A stretch of DNA of 64,000 bases from Punica granatum (GCF_007655135.1 NC_045131.1:24598001-24662000), one strand, 5' to 3'. Positions 25,166-39,150 are shown, numbered from the stretch's first letter. A program made the numbers and translations. The notes: generated from the sequence alone by a model not told the origin.

Positions 25166-28100
25166 TATACGGACCCGAATGTAGACTCTCGTCGGGGCCC
25201 GCATGCGCGCGACTTGAAATCGCGTGACTTGGGAGTGTCCACCTTCCCGTGGGGACGCGTGACGGACACGTGTGAGAGAAGGAGTCGCCACTTATCATTT
25301 TACGACCCGTAGGTCGAGGGCGGATAAGTTACTCGAGTCTAGGGGTATGGAACACCTAGTTTGTTGTTAAGGCATTGATCTGTGTGGAACCAGAAAATCC
25401 GTGTTCGGGGGTTCATGTTACGTGTGGGCCTATATCCCGCACGCCCTTTCGGTACTCTTGTTTACTAGGCTTGCATGTTTTATTATTTACCGCTTGAATT
25501 AAGTTGCACTCGGCTTGCACGTTTTGACACTGGAGATTCGGTGAACTAAACGATGTCGGTTGAGAAGCCGAGAGAGAAGTAAACCTGTATGTCGGGGAAT
25601 TGGTTCACAATCTTGCGTTACAGTTCATCGAACCATGGAGGTTGAATCCTTGCGTGAACCAGAACCGCGAATTCTTGGATTTACTTTCCTTTGGGCTAGC
25701 ATTAAACCAATTCGATTAATTCAACTCTCGGACCGTTCGCTTACCGACTGGAATTCTTACATAATGAATGTACAAAATAAAAGTCCTTACAATGCTCTCG
25801 AAAACAATAAATACAAATTACAAATGGCTGAATTCCAGTCGACTCGTGTTCGGTTATTATTCCACTCTAAGTCACCGTGAGTTTAGGGAAACACCGAAAA
25901 AACTGAAATTCAATGCACGCTCTCATTGAATAGGGCATTGGACCCTGTGAGTGTTGATTAGGGCGTTGGACCCTGTGATCGATGATTAGGGCGTTGAACC
26001 CTAATATCATTCGGCCTAGGGATCAGGCTCAACCCGCATGGCAAACAAGTGCGAAAAGATAACAATCAACAGGTAAATAACAAACAATGTGTTTGTATTC
26101 ACCAAATGTACGTGGATTAACAAGTTTATTAATCCAAGTGTGCTTTTGCAAGCAAATGCCATATGCTAAACAAACAACGCGTGCCAATATTTTTGCATTC
26201 GGCTTTGGTTTGAGAACCTGACATATCGGGTATCCGTAGTCAAGTTTCGTGTGTGTGGATTGTTTTGACAGTGATTTGGTGTTGTGATATTGAATTACCA
26301 CTGAATTAACCCAACTCGTATTTTGACTCTAGATTTGGAACCTAGAGTTCCACCTAACCATTTTCTAGCATTTGATTAAGTCGAATGAAATGATTAGTAA
26401 GGTAATTGTAATTTTGATACAGAATACCCAACTGACATCTCAAACGATGCTAAGATGACGGCAAATCACAAAATGATGTTCTTGTCCTTGATTTGAAAAT
26501 TTGTTTTCAGAAAAGGAGAACAACACAATACGGATTTGAAAGTATGAGGGTTTTGAAAAGGGAATTAACACCGTTTTGTAATTCGTTGATGTGAGTTACA
26601 AATTAATGTCCAGTTCGTGCAAAGTTGTTTGAATTGAATGAATTAACCGTGTGAGCGTCCCGATTAACCCGTTCGTGAAATTAATGCTTAAGGGTTGTGC
26701 CGAATGCATTAATTGTGAAAACGATTCGTGACTCGATGACCGAGACGGTTTCACAAGGATCGAGGATAATTTGGTCAAAATGATCAAAATACCCTCATAA
26801 CCGAATGAACCCGAATGAGTCACCAATTCGCGAATCCATGCATGTTTGCTTGAAAGACATTTCATGTGAGGTTCTTGAAGTAAAGAAACTTGCAAATTGC
26901 ACGGAATCTGAGAACGGATTTAAAACGAGAGGAGGAAGCCTCTTGCAACCGGTACTAGTCTAAGAAACTCTCGGCCATTTCTCCTTGGAGAAAATCGAGA
27001 GGTCTCATGGCCCACATCGGGTTCCACGAGTTTTCCCCGTCTCGTTTCGAATCATTTCTCGCATGCTCAAACAACAAACACGATAAATGACACGTTTTTG
27101 ACAAAAGCCGGTATTGCCATGATTTGTTTAGCACATTCAAACATGCAAACATGCATAAACAAGTTATTTAGGGAATCGATAAAACAATACCGACTTCATG
27201 CATGCGGGAAAACACAAGGAAACTTGGGAATCGAACTTGGATCGGGTCAAGAAAATCGTTCCTTCTCCGAAAAGAGCAAGAGAGCATTCGGCCACCTCCT
27301 TTGGAGTGTAACCCGTGAGCTATTTGCCTTTCCCGGGCCGGGATGTTCTTCTTAACTATGATCCAAGTGTTTCCCGACATGTTGACATGTTAATCAATGA
27401 TAAACGTGCATGATATAATGTAAAAATGCATAAAAATGAAATCTTGCAAGTGAACATGCTTTGTGCACCATATAACTCCATAAACATGCAATAAATGTAA
27501 AAGCCCTAACTTCTCTAAGTCAAGAGCGATTTACTTAGCCTCGGGATACGAGGAAAGAGTCGGGGAAGTGTTTGAGAGTCGGGTGACTCGGTTGAACGCT
27601 TGGAAGGGTGCTCGGGTGCAAAGGATGCACGTTCAAGCAAGGATGGGCGCGTGGCTAGGCGTGCGCGATAGGGGGTCAAGCGCGTGGGAAGGTGCTCGGG
27701 CGCGCGGCGATACGCGTGGGCGCGTGGTTGGCGGGCAGCGACGGTTGTACTGTTCACCCGAGAGCACGTTCTTCACCCGAAATCACCTAAATGACCTGAA
27801 ATGATGAGCAAATGACTTCAAACCAAAAATCCAAGTTCATAAATGAACTCCTTGGGTCCAAAACATGTGGTCCATGGAATTTGAGAATTTTTGAACTTAA
27901 GTCGGGATGATGAACATCGGCTTCCGACTTAAGAAACTCAAAGCTTTCTTCGGGTTTTCTTCGGTTTTTCTCTCTTGGTTTTGAAGTGTTGAAGCTTGCT
28001 GGTTTTGGCTATGGAGTTGAGAGCTTTTCTTGAGGGAGAAAACTTGGAGAGAGTGTGCAAGAGGAGAAGTGATTAGGTTAATCACTTTGGGGCTATTTAT

Positions 28101-29711
28101 AGGCAAAGCTAATGAGCAATTGAGCAAAACTAAGCACACTTAAGCCTCCCATTAGCAAATTTCAGTTTGCCTAATGAGGATGAGGATGAATGCGGACCAA
28201 GTGTTCTTGATGAAGATGATCCAAGAGCATTCATGAGCATTGATGAGCATTGAGTGTTGTCTTCAACATCTCCAAGATATTTTGGCTAAGAGAGCGCAAG
28301 TTGGCTTCTTGCATTGAAGAAGAAGAAGAAACTTCTAGAGCAAATGGTGACTCATCTTGGGCAACCCGCGGGTCCTACAATCGAAGAGGAGAAACCGGGA
28401 AAAAGCTCGGGTCTCGATTGATAGTGCATTCGAGGCTCGTGCTTCGAACCGAATGTTGAATTATCGATATATGCGAGGAAACGGATTTAATGAGTCCGAG
28501 ATTGGCATTTTCTGTGAGAAATTGCCAAATGTCTGTATGAGGCTCGAAAACCGGTTTTGCTCCTTTTATGCATTCAGAGCGAGGTTATCAACTTCTGACA
28601 GCATATCTTGTATCTGCATCCCACGTCTGTCATTTTGACATAAATTGTCAAATTACGTGGGCACTTGACCCTTAAGCCGGTAAATGCAAATATGGAGCCG
28701 GCAATGTCCTAGGAGGCCAAAACTGGATTTCTCAGATTACTTTCTGAGTTTCTTGGGCGATCTGGAGATCACTGTGATCTCTATTTACTGATATTGGGCC
28801 TCTAAGGATATGAAAAGTGCATCTGAGACCCTTAACACACTGCTCGGGGGGACTAGATAAGTTGTGTGATTCCTTCCGACGGTTCCACATTGAGCCTTGA
28901 GAAGGCTAGCACTGTGTAAGGTAGGCATCCAGCGTCAAGTTTCCCCAAAGAGGACCTCCGGATATGGATTTTCACTGAAAATGGTCTTTTGTGCTCCTCG
29001 GAGGTTATTCGGGAAACCGTGAAGGGTTTTACTGTCTGATTTGTCCAATTGCGTCTGTCCGCTGGAGTTTCTGAGGCAATACAGTGTCAACCTCATTTGC
29101 CATTATTCTATCAGACCAGTCTCCGGTTATGCTCTTTCGAAGAGGGGTATGCCCGTTTTGTCGCTCGGAAGTCATTCGGGGTGTCTGTATGGTTTCCAAA
29201 AGATAATCTGAAGCACTGCTCGTGCTCTGTATGATTGTGGGGCATGGCCGCATATGATATTTGGAATTAACTTTTCTCCGAGAAACCGGCATTTTTGGGC
29301 TTCCGCTGAAAAGTTGTCTATATACAGAAAGTTGTACTGTATAGAGCAGATGATTTGTGAAATGCGTTTGACGACACTTTTCATCTGTTTGGCGTTGATG
29401 TGGATTTTTGAAGTCCAATATTGGCTATCTTCCAACGGTCGAGCGAACTATCGGAAAATAGGATTGTCCATGTAGTACACTGGAAATGCCGGTTTTGGAC
29501 ATTGTTGAGCTCTTTAGTCACTCTATTACCCTTTGGTTACCCCTGGAGTCCTTCTATCACATGTGCATGTCTTCTGCTCAATTTTGCCGACTTGAGGATG
29601 AATAGTGATTTCTTGCTCTGCCTAGCCGTTTTTGTATTCCTGCTCAAGTCATAATCTGGACCATTACTAATATCGTTGTTTGGAAAAGTGAGCCAAAATG
29701 AGGTGCAGACA
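25166..29711 (-). mobile_element. Solo LTR of family B (B1), minus orientation, 4546 bp
   Basis: Read on the minus strand it starts TGTCTGCACCTCATTTTGGC and ends GGGTCCGTATA (normally ...GTACA), and it is collinear with the plus-strand copy at 37065-41588 over its whole length. It is flanked by CTAAC (25161-25165) and CCAAC (29712-29716), a 5-bp target duplication with one mismatch. No second LTR and no internal domain accompany it, so it is a solo LTR left after recombination between the two LTRs of a full element. It sits in the internal region of element A and so is younger than A. The similarity to B2 looks to be around 95% by eye in the parts compared. Confidence 0.85.
27560..27780. repeat. 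GC-rich variable block of B1
   Basis: Between well-conserved flanks (the CTCGGGTGAACAGT and CACCCTTCCAAGCGTTCAAC equivalents), this stretch is a string of short, imperfect GCGCG/CACGC words that does not align cleanly with the matching blocks at 38985-39150 (B2) or 12690-12950 (B3). Confidence 0.6.
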
Positions 29712-32282
29712 CCAACCATGGTCTAGCCACTCCGGTGTGGTGATGACTATACTCTCGGAAATAAGTGTCCCCCACGCGTAGCACCCCATGGGCCACGTGA
29801 CGGATGAAGGGATCTCTCATGGGTCCACTCTACATTTCTTATCGCATATTTCACCACAAAATCGTCTAATACATCATCTTCTCTGTCGGCTTTCACAGGG
29901 ACATGGCAATCATAGGCGAAGAACGATGCATAGGTTCACACATCTTCGAGAACTCTATCGGGCCCTTTACCTTTTACCTCGATAGAAAAAGGGTTCGACT
30001 AAGAGGTACCCCCCTCCGAAGCCGAAGATGGAGACGATTGAGCAAACCATTTAACATCGGCGCGAGCATTTCCGTCGAGATCGAGCAATACCCCAGGGCA
30101 AATTCGGTTTTCACCACTACAAAAGCTCACCACCAACAACATGCAACGACAAGCCCCGAGATATAACACATTCGGATTCAAGAGCTTCTATCCTCCAAAG
30201 AGCACCCTCCACGGGAGCGACAAGACACGATCGAGAACGGCGATCGCACAAGGCACCTACCACAGGCCACGTCAATAATGGAGACCGGGGCATCCTTGTC
30301 CAACATTCACGCGGAGGCAACCTCGGTCACCCACACTCCTGGGGAAATTTTGTTTTATTTTTAGACAATAGGGGAAATGACTTGTAAAGCTTGCAAGGAC
30401 AAAAGACGCGAAGTTCGGCTTTCGAGTGCACAAGAATCAAACTTCTGAGAAAACCAGCCCTCACAAAATTGGGCTAGGACAACGAAGTGCATCAAGCCTC
30501 CGCGGGGCAAAGCAAACCAAAGCGGCCTCGGCGATGCAAAGTCGAGGATTTTCAAACAAATACACGGGGTATAAAACAGACCCCAGCTGCAAAAAAGAAA
30601 AAAAAAAGAGCGAAAAAAAGCGGGAAAAACCCGCCCACAAAAACGGGGCAACGCCGAGGTTCACCAAAAGCATCGGCGACCCAAATCCAAAAGAAATCAA
30701 CAAACCCCGATGAAAAGGGAAGTAGAAGTCGCAACTCCTCGACGGAGACAAAACACCACACACTCGAAAGACGAATCCTTCGGACCCTTCACCCTTGCAA
30801 ACTCAAGAGACAAAAAACCAAGCCGTTTGGTCAAAAACCCATTTTCAGGGTAGCTTAGGCAAAAGTTAATGCAAAAGAGGGCACGACCGGAAAATCCCTT
30901 GTGGGCGGCTGTGGTAAAAGGAGAGCTCATCCCCTTTAGGTTGAGAGGTACGACCCCGAGGCGGGTGACCGTAACAAAAGGAGAGTAAAATGAGAGATAA
31001 ACAAAACAATCACCTTGAGCCTTCGTACACTGCGCGGACCAAGGATCCCTAAGGGAATGACCAGGTTGTCTACTCCAACACGATCCCCGATCAGCTTTCC
31101 TACATAACTTTCCAAGGCGGGTTCTTCCTCAGCTACAGTGGGCAACCGAGCACGCTGTCCGAGCAATTCGGCGCAGCCTACACAGCATAAGGACAAAAGT
31201 GGGGGTACATCTCGTGGCAGGCGTGAACCTGTGTATCCTTTTTGCTTGGGACAACGTGCTCCCCAAGCTTTCTCTTTTCGCCTTGTCATTTACATAACTC
31301 GAAACGGGTCACAGTCACCATTCAATCGATTAATATAAAGCCAAAATCCTAGACATTTTTTCCGGGAGTCTAGTCATAACACTCTAGAAATGATTAGACC
31401 AAGGTCTAACCAAATCTGAATAGAAATCCCCATGCGGGTTACAAACTCAGCTGCCCTACGGCACCCTGAAGGGAACAGTCCCAAGTCGACGGGTGCGTCG
31501 AATAATCGGTAGAATCGTTGGGGCATCTTTGAGAACGTCTCGATATGCCCATGCATGGCCAACAGGAGCCTCGGAGGCCCTATATCGGGCCTCTGAAAGT
31601 GGGACCCATTCACTTCAGTAAAGCAAAGACTCTCCACGGGTCACTTAGGCGACCCGAAATTGAAGAGCATGCGTCGCAAAATTTCCTTTTACCTATGTTT
31701 ATGCATCGCTAATAACCCCCATGACTTACTAATGATGTAAGGATCACAAGTATTGCAAGCGCAAAAACTACGGTAGAGTCTGAGTTCCAATTCCTCGAGG
31801 TACGTAGGCGCTCTACCCTAGAGCTCGAGCCCCTCGTCACACAACTGGCGCACCCCTAGCGAACCAATCGCTCCTCGTGGGTCCCTAACCTTCAGCAAGG
31901 CGACACCAACAAGTCGCATGACTGCCCCAATAGCAACATCGGCATCCGACGACTCAGCACTCTCGGGACAGCGTCCTAAGCAAAGCTCTGACCCAACGAC
32001 AAGCAAACTCTCCAAGCTCGAGACATGCCCCGAAATGGGGGTTGGATTGTCATTTCCAGCGGATGCAATCTCAACCCGAATGGATGGCCCTCAAGGAGGC
32101 ACACAACGCCGTCATCCAACCAATCCCCAATCATGCAACGAGTGGCGAACGAGCGGCGAACAGCGCCTACCATTACGCCTTCATAAGCCTAATCTGAACT
32201 CAAATCCAACGAATCAGAATCTCCCCTTTCCGGCGCCCTGCGCCATTAACTAACACTAGTCGTTGCTTCTGCATTCCCTGTA
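29712..32282 (+). other. Element A internal region, right part, non-coding
   Basis: No retroviral-type protein motif was found on either strand. There is an A/G-rich stretch around 30580-30720 with AAAAAAG and CGGGAAAAACCCGCCC words. The several frames of 60-120 codons overlap on both strands and have no conserved features, so I treat them as chance frames in GC-richer DNA. Confidence 0.5.
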
Positions 32283-32314
32283 CTTTCGCATCATGCCCGC
32301 GTTTATTGCTTTTC

Positions 32315-32792
32315 GGACTTCGCGTCTGCGTTTACTACTTTTCGGACTTCGCATCCACATTTACTACTTTCTGGACTTCGCGTCCACATTTACTGTTTTC
32401 AGACTTTGCGTACGCGTTTACTGCTTTTCAGACTTCGCGTCCACATTTACTGCTTTCGGGACTTCGCGTCTAGATTTACTACTTTCCGGACTTCGTGTCC
32501 ACGGATTTCACGTCCATATTTACTGCTTTCTGGACTTCGCGTCCATATTTACTGCTTTTTGGACTTCGCGTCCACATTTACTGCTTTCCGGATTTCATGT
32601 CCACATTTACTGCTTTCTGGACTTCGTGTCCATATTTACCGCTTTCCGGACTTTGCGTCCACATTTACTGCTTTCTGGACTTCGCATCCACATTTACTGC
32701 TTTCCGAACTTCGCGTCCCTATTTACTGCTTTCTGGAATTCGCGTCCCCATTTACTGCTATTTGGACTTTGCGTCCACATTTATTGCTTTAT
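32315..32792. repeat. 29-bp minisatellite, about 17 units
   Basis: The unit is close to GGACTTCGCGTCCACATTTA followed by CTGCTTTCT, repeating every 29 bp (unit starts for example at 32315, 32344, 32373, 32459, 32488, 32532, 32561, 32590, 32619, 32648, 32677, 32706 and 32735). One unit near 32503 is cut short. Because 29 is not a multiple of three and the unit has no stop in any forward phase, all three plus frames are open across the array and encode the same peptide words (such as HIYCFLDFASTFTAF) in rotation. It lies about 0.25 kb before the polypurine tract of element A. Confidence 0.95.
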
Positions 32793-33030
32793 AGGCTTCA
32801 GTCTCGCACCCGCTGCTTTGAGTTACAAATTCACACTTTCTCTTTTCCTTGCCATGACTCCTTTGTCTTTTTTCCTCCCACAGACAGGCCCGTTGCACTT
32901 GCATGACTCACTCCCATACATTCTAAACAAGAGAGCAAGTGGCTAATGGGAGAATGTCCGAAGTGGTCACGGGGGCCAAGCGGGGTGCTTCTCGTAGTCT
33001 TTGGTTACATCATCTATTCGAGCACGCAAC

Positions 33031-33045
33031 CAAAGAGGGGCAAGC
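33031..33045 (+). promoter_or_regulatory. Polypurine tract of element A
   Basis: The purine-rich stretch AAAGAGGGGCAAGC directly precedes the right LTR start at 33046, the position from which plus-strand DNA synthesis is primed in LTR retrotransposons. Confidence 0.65.
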
Positions 33046-36000
33046 TGTCAGCACCCCATTTTGTTCCATCGGCTCTAAGACAAGACGTCAACAAGGTTCT
33101 CGACTAGGACTCCAGAGCTTTAACAAAAAATGGCGAGGGCAATCTATGAAATTTTGCGGCACATACCATTGATCCTGAAGAGTAAGGTACGAATTATCAA
33201 TACTCAAACCGAAGGCAGTGGACAAAGGGGAAATCACGTCTCTGTATCATTTTCTTCGTGGATCCTAGAACCAAGTTCGATATTTTAGATCAAGGTTTGG
33301 TGAGTCAGGGACATTTCAATGCAAAAATAACGTTGATAGCCCATTCGAGCAAAAAGATAAAATTCGTGGGAGCTGGGGCGCCCAAATAGTGAATACAGCA
33401 GCTCAAGCATGGGATTCGACGCATCATATCACGGTCCATCCTGAACCTAAAATGGTGAATTACATATGCTTGACCTAGAAAATCGAGTTAGGTTCAATTT
33501 GACGGGTCATTCATTCCAAGATTCAATATGGAGAGAGAGTTATGAAATTGTTAAATCGGGACAGACTCTGCCAATCGAGGGAGAAAATCCATAAAAAAAA
33601 TCAATTCTTCGTATTTTCAAGCATGGCCAACGTTATTGAATTCCTAATTCACTAAAGATTCAGGAAAAAAAAAGGAGATGTTTTCGGCTAGATTAGTACA
33701 AAATCGAATATATTCTTGCAGATCAGAACCAAATCTCTCAGTTCGGGCCAACTGTCGAAGAAAAATTGTTTTGGGCACTTCTCGAGGTCAAACGATCTTC
33801 AAATTTTAAGAGGTACCCCCCCCCCCCCCATTTCCTTTTCTTCTGCTTCTTCTCTTTTCTTTTCTTGGTTTTCGGTTGGTCCAAAAGAGGAAACCTCCAG
33901 CTCACTCTCCTCTTCTTCCTGAACCTCAAAAACCCGAAAAAAAAAACCCTAAGAACTCCCTCTCCGAAAAACCCCTAACGCTCCTCCTTCAAAAATCCCT
34001 AACCGCCGAACATCACTCTCTGTCTCCTTCCCAGCTGGCTAACACTCCCGAAAAAAAAAACTCTCAGCTCTTTCATGATCCCTCAACTCCCTCAGCTGAA
34101 ACTGGCTTCCCTCTGGCCCTCTCAACTGGACCTTGCCCTTAGCTCGAGTTCTCTCTCGGACTCCCTCTTTTCCTCACGTTTTCTTTCAGCTCAGGTGGCT
34201 CCCTAAGAACACAAAACAACAACTCACGCCACCATCACTTCTCCATGAACGCCATCCCCTGCTGCTCCTCGGCTTCAAGCATCCATCCATTCTCCGTTTC
34301 TTCTTGGTGCTGGAAGCATCGATGACCTGAGATGACGACGATTTCATCTTGGCCCCAGCCTATCGGCATGTTGAGGATTTTTAGTCTATCGCGACACCAT
34401 CTCTACAGCGGCTCTTCTCCTTGACGTTCCTCTAGCAAAGTTCCCTCCTCTGGGAACTCGATTTCGCAGCCTCGTCCTCCACCATGCTCCGCCATCAAGC
34501 TCGAACAGCTCACCTGCGAGCTCTTCCTCTTTCCGTAGAAGCCCAGGCCAGCACCATCAGTTCCGATGTCGCCTCCTCGGTGATTTTGAGTTTCCTCCTC
34601 AGCTCACGCGTGAGCTTCAGCTCGCAACTCCCCAAGCTAAGCTAAGTCTCGATCTCTCTCTCTTTTCTTCTCGTTCTTTGTACAATACGTGGCCACCTCC
34701 TGCTGTGCCGTCATTTTTTTTTCCTTCCTTTTGCAGATCTGAGTACCCACGAGCTTAGCCTTGAGCCCCTGAGCAGCATCTCTAGAGCCCATCCGCGAGC
34801 CAAAATGGTGAGGTTTAGTGAGATTCTTCTCTCCGAGTTTGGATGTTTGTCATTAAGCTGAGTCGTGCAGCAATTATCGGCCGCCTAAGGAATGTTTTGC
34901 TCAATCTTTCTGGTTTGAAGTCTATGTTAAGCTGTAGTTTGTTTTCTTTGGTGATTCTGTGGAGATTTGCTCGATTCTAAAATCTCGAATTCACATCTTA
35001 GGCGGTGACTGAATCATATTACAGTTCTTTGATAATTTCGAGCTTGTTTGGCATGATTTCGTTGACTTTAAACCGAGCTTACTATATGGGCTGATATGCA
35101 TGTTATTCCTTTAACTGATTTGGGCATGTTTAGCTCGACTTTGACAATTTATTGACGAGCTTTTGTTATCGGCTGAAATGCTTGGTGTTTGTTCGACCGA
35201 TTTGGAATAGTTTCGTCATGATCTTGTGGGCTCAATGCTATATCTAAATGCATGACTGAATTGCGATGATGACGGAGATTGAGATTTGCCTGATGTTGAG
35301 GGAGAATGGTTTGCTTGATGTTTGACTTAGGGGACCATTACATTCTGGTCAAGACCATTTAAGGAGCTTAAAGGACCGTTTTGTCTCTCTTTATATCATG
35401 TTACAAGTCCTTCTCACGTCTAGACACCTTAGTGCCACTTCCCATTACATCTTGCATCATCTTGGCCTTTTTGATGTCAATGTACGACATTTTTTTCAGC
35501 CTTGGATAGATTTGATATTGAATCTTTGAGGCTTGTTTTGATCACATATGAGGAGTAAGAAAGATGTTTCAACGTTTAGGCCCACATAACTTACTCTTTC
35601 TCACGCCGATGGTGAAATGAGGATGATAAAATGCATGATAAAGCATGAGAAGACTTAATTAATTCGTGAATGACACGTGAAGGGAATGTTGATTTGGTGC
35701 TTGATTTGCCCCTTTTGTTGGTTCTAGTCATCTAGAATCATCATTTCCTACCTCGTCCCTTCTCCTCGTTTCCTTTTCGTTTTCTTGCATATCATGGGAG
35801 GAGAAGAAAGGTGGAAAGACAACAAGATAGATGGACGACCGCAATGTGGCTAAAAAACGACGTGGAGACTTACCTAGGCTTAGGTTGAGTCTCGACTTGA
35901 AGGCCGCCTTGGTCCACGGTAGTCAAGGATCCTCCAAGCTAATCGATTCTACGAACCTCCTAGGATAAGGTACGGAATCTCGATCTTAGTAGCATGCATA

Positions 36001-37064
36001 GGGTCTCGTTTGGATGGTCATAATGTGAAATGAACGTTTGTAGACCTTGTCGATGAGCGGGATTATTCCAAACTTGGTTTTTAAAAGTTTTCAATCTGTT
36101 TTAGTTCAGTCCCTGTGACATTTTCCCTCTTTTCAGATCAGTCCTGAACTTTAAAAAAAATAATTTCAATCAAGTCCAGGGTCATTTTAACACCTTCAAT
36201 TCAGCCACATAATTTTCAGGTCATTCAAATCAGTCCAAAGAACTTTTAATTCGTTTCAGTCAAGTCCCTGTGACACTTTTTCACTTTTTTCCAGATCAGT
36301 CCCAACTTTAAAGTCTGTTTCAATAGGTCCCAGGCCATTTTCTAATTCCCATTCAGCCACATAACTTTTCCAAACATTCCAAATTAGTCTAGGAAACTTT
36401 TCAAGCTGTCTCAAATCAGTCCCCGAGATTTTTAGCCGAATTTCCAAATCAGTCTCTATTCTTTCAAAATTATTTTTAATTCGATCCTTGAGCAATTTAT
36501 GAAATGTGCTTTATGACCGTGGGTGATATAAGATTGTATGCGACTGTGTTCTATTTTATTGTGATAGTTTTGTCCTTATCCGTGTGCTCGGAATGTTTGA
36601 ATGTATCTTTGATCAAAACCTCACATGAATCAGTTTAATCACGTAAAGTTGATTAAAATTGGATTTAACCCCAAGACGGTCGGAAATTAGAGTTTATCGG
36701 GCGGCCCACTAATGGCCCTTCCGACGGATCGAAATCCGTAAACTAAAGTATTCGACAAATTTTTAATTAACTTAAAATTCAACATATGAGATGATTGGGA
36801 CACTAAACTTGGCTAAATTAAATCACTTCACTCCTTTAAATGAATTGCACGAACCGATTAATAATCTGTAATCGCGTCGATAGTTCAAAAACTGTTAGCT
36901 ATGCCCTTTTAAAAATTCACAACTTCAAAAGTATCGAGATACGTGCCACGTAATCTTGATTTTCCATGCACACACATATTTTCCGGTTCAAGGGCATGAT
37001 TACCGATTCTTGTCCCGTCGTCACCCTAGTGTAGTTTTGTGCTTAGAATAGGTCAAAACACGGG
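33046..37064 (+). repeat. Right LTR of element A, first segment
   Basis: Begins TGTCAGCACCCCATTTTG and is collinear with 18201-22320 of the left LTR. It is broken at 37064 by insertion of solo LTR B2 after the sequence AAAACACGGG and resumes at 41589. A poly-C tract at about 33813-33829 marks the point where this copy lacks roughly 0.1 kb present in the left LTR. Confidence 0.9.
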
Positions 37065-38984
37065 TGTAAACACCCCATTTTGGTCCACAAGTCAAACAAT
37101 GTCCATCAATAACAAACAATACCACGACTTGAGCATTATCACAGAAGAAGGCTCCACAGAGTGAGAAATCACTATTCACCTCAAGTCAGCAAAATCAAGC
37201 AGATGACATATGCACACGACAAAAGAACGGCCTTGGTCATCAGAAGCCAACGGAGTGACTAGAGAGCTCAACAACGTTCAAAACCGGCATTTTCAGTATA
37301 TCACATGGACAGTCTTATTTTCCGATAGTTCGCTCGACCATTGGAAGATAGCCAATATTGGACTCTAAAAATCCACTCCAATGCCAAACTGATGAAAAGT
37401 GTCTTTAAACACATTTTGCGAATCATCTGCTCTATACAAAACAACTTTCTGTATACAGACAACTTTTCAATGGAAGTCCAACAATGCTGGTTTCTCATAG
37501 AAGAGTTAATTCCAAATGTCAGATGCGGCCATGCCCCACAAGCATACGGAGCACGAGCAATACTTCAGATGGTCTCTTGGAAGCCACACAGACACTCCAA
37601 ATGACTTCTAAGTGACAAAACGGGCATACCCCTCTACGGAAATGCATAACCGAAGATTGATCTGACGGAATTACGACAAACGAAGTTCGTACTGCATTGC
37701 CCTGAAAACTCCAGCAAACATTCACAATTGGGCAAACCAGACAGTAGAACCCTTCTCATTTTCCCGAGTAACCTCCGAGGAGCAGAAATGGCCATTTTCA
37801 ATGGAAATGCATATCCAGAGGTCCTTTTACGGAAACTTGATGCTAGGTGCCTACCCTATACAGTGCTAGCCTTCCCAAGGCTCAACGTGGAATCACCGGA
37901 ATGAATCACACAACTCATCTAGACCTCCCGAGCAGTGCTTTAGAGGTCTCAGATACACTTTTCAAGTCCTTAGAGATCAAATCTCGACAAACGGAGATCA
38001 CAATGATTTCCGGAGCGCCCAAGCAACTCAGAAAACAATATGAGAAATCCAGTTTCGACCTCCTAGGACATCTCCGGCTCCACATTTGCATTACCGGCTT
38101 AAGGGTCAATTGTTCACGTTGTTTGACAATTCATGTCAAAATGACCAACGTGAGATCCAGATACAAGATATGCTGTCAGAAGCGGACAACTTCGCTCTGG
38201 TCACCTATAATGAGCAAAACCGGCTTTCGAGCCTCATACGGACCCGAGGCATTTTTCCACGAAAAGTGCCAATCTTGGGCTCATTAAATCCGTTTTCTCA
38301 CATATATTGACAATTCGACGTTCAATTTGAACCACGAGCTTCGAATGCGCGATCAATCGAGATTCGAGCTTCCTCTCAACTCAACTCCAACCCAAGCGGG
38401 ACCCACGACATCTTCTTCCCTTTTGCTCAAGACAAAGCTAGCTAAGTTGCATGCAAAATATCTAGCTTTCTCCTTCTTGCACTCAACCATCACTATCCAT
38501 GCATTCAATGCTCTTAACTCTTCTCCATGAAGAATACTTGGATGACATTCATCCTTATCTTGCTTAGAAAATTCGGATCTCCCTCAGCCTTGCCTTAATC
38601 AAGCTTTTCTTCACTTAATTGCTCATTAACTTTGCCTATAAATTGCCCAAGAGTGATTAAGTTAATGACTTCTTCTCTTGCACACTCTCTCCAAGCATTC
38701 TCCCTCTAGAAAACCTCTCAAACTCCATAGCCAAGAACACCAAAAAACCAGCAAGCTTCAGCTTTGAAAAACCAAAAAGAAAACCTCAACAAAACCCGAA
38801 GTTCTTAAGTCGGAAGCCAGTGTTAATCATCTTGACCTAAGTTCAAAATTTCTCAAACTCCATATCCCACTCATTTTGGACCCATGGAGTTCATTGGTGA
38901 ATTTGGTTTTTCCATTTGAAGTCTTTAAATTATTGTTTCAGGCCATTTGGAGGATTACGGGCGAAAATCGTTGCTCTCGGGTGA

Positions 38985-39150
38985 ACAGTGCGCTTCCCGT
39001 GCACCCGCTCGCCCCGCGTTCCCGCGCCCGCGCATAGCCGCGAGCCTCGCGTGCCCGTGCATGCCAGCCGCACGCCCCGCACGCCTGCGCACGCTAGCCC
39101 CGTGTGCCTAGCTCCCCGAACGTGCACGCCCTTACACCCAAGCACCCTTC
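38985..39150. repeat. GC-rich variable block of B2
   Basis: A run of imperfect GCGCCCGCGC, CCGCACGCC and CGTGCATGCC words with many alternating purine-pyrimidine steps, between conserved flanks. Compared with B1 and B3, the words are similar in kind but not in order. Confidence 0.6.

Noticed and set aside
30487..30858. Lysine-rich frame of 123 codons in the element A interior
   Set aside because: Composition comes from an A/G-rich tract; no zinc knuckle or other gag feature, and long antisense frames overlap it.
32315..32792. Possible CRISPR array (repeat near 29 bp)
   Set aside because: Units are directly adjacent with no unique spacers, and this is plant nuclear DNA inside a retrotransposon.
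32263..32946. Frame of 227 codons that looks like a membrane protein rich in Phe, Tyr and Leu
   Set aside because: It is the 29-bp minisatellite read through; two other frames give the same peptide words, so there is no evidence of selection for a protein.
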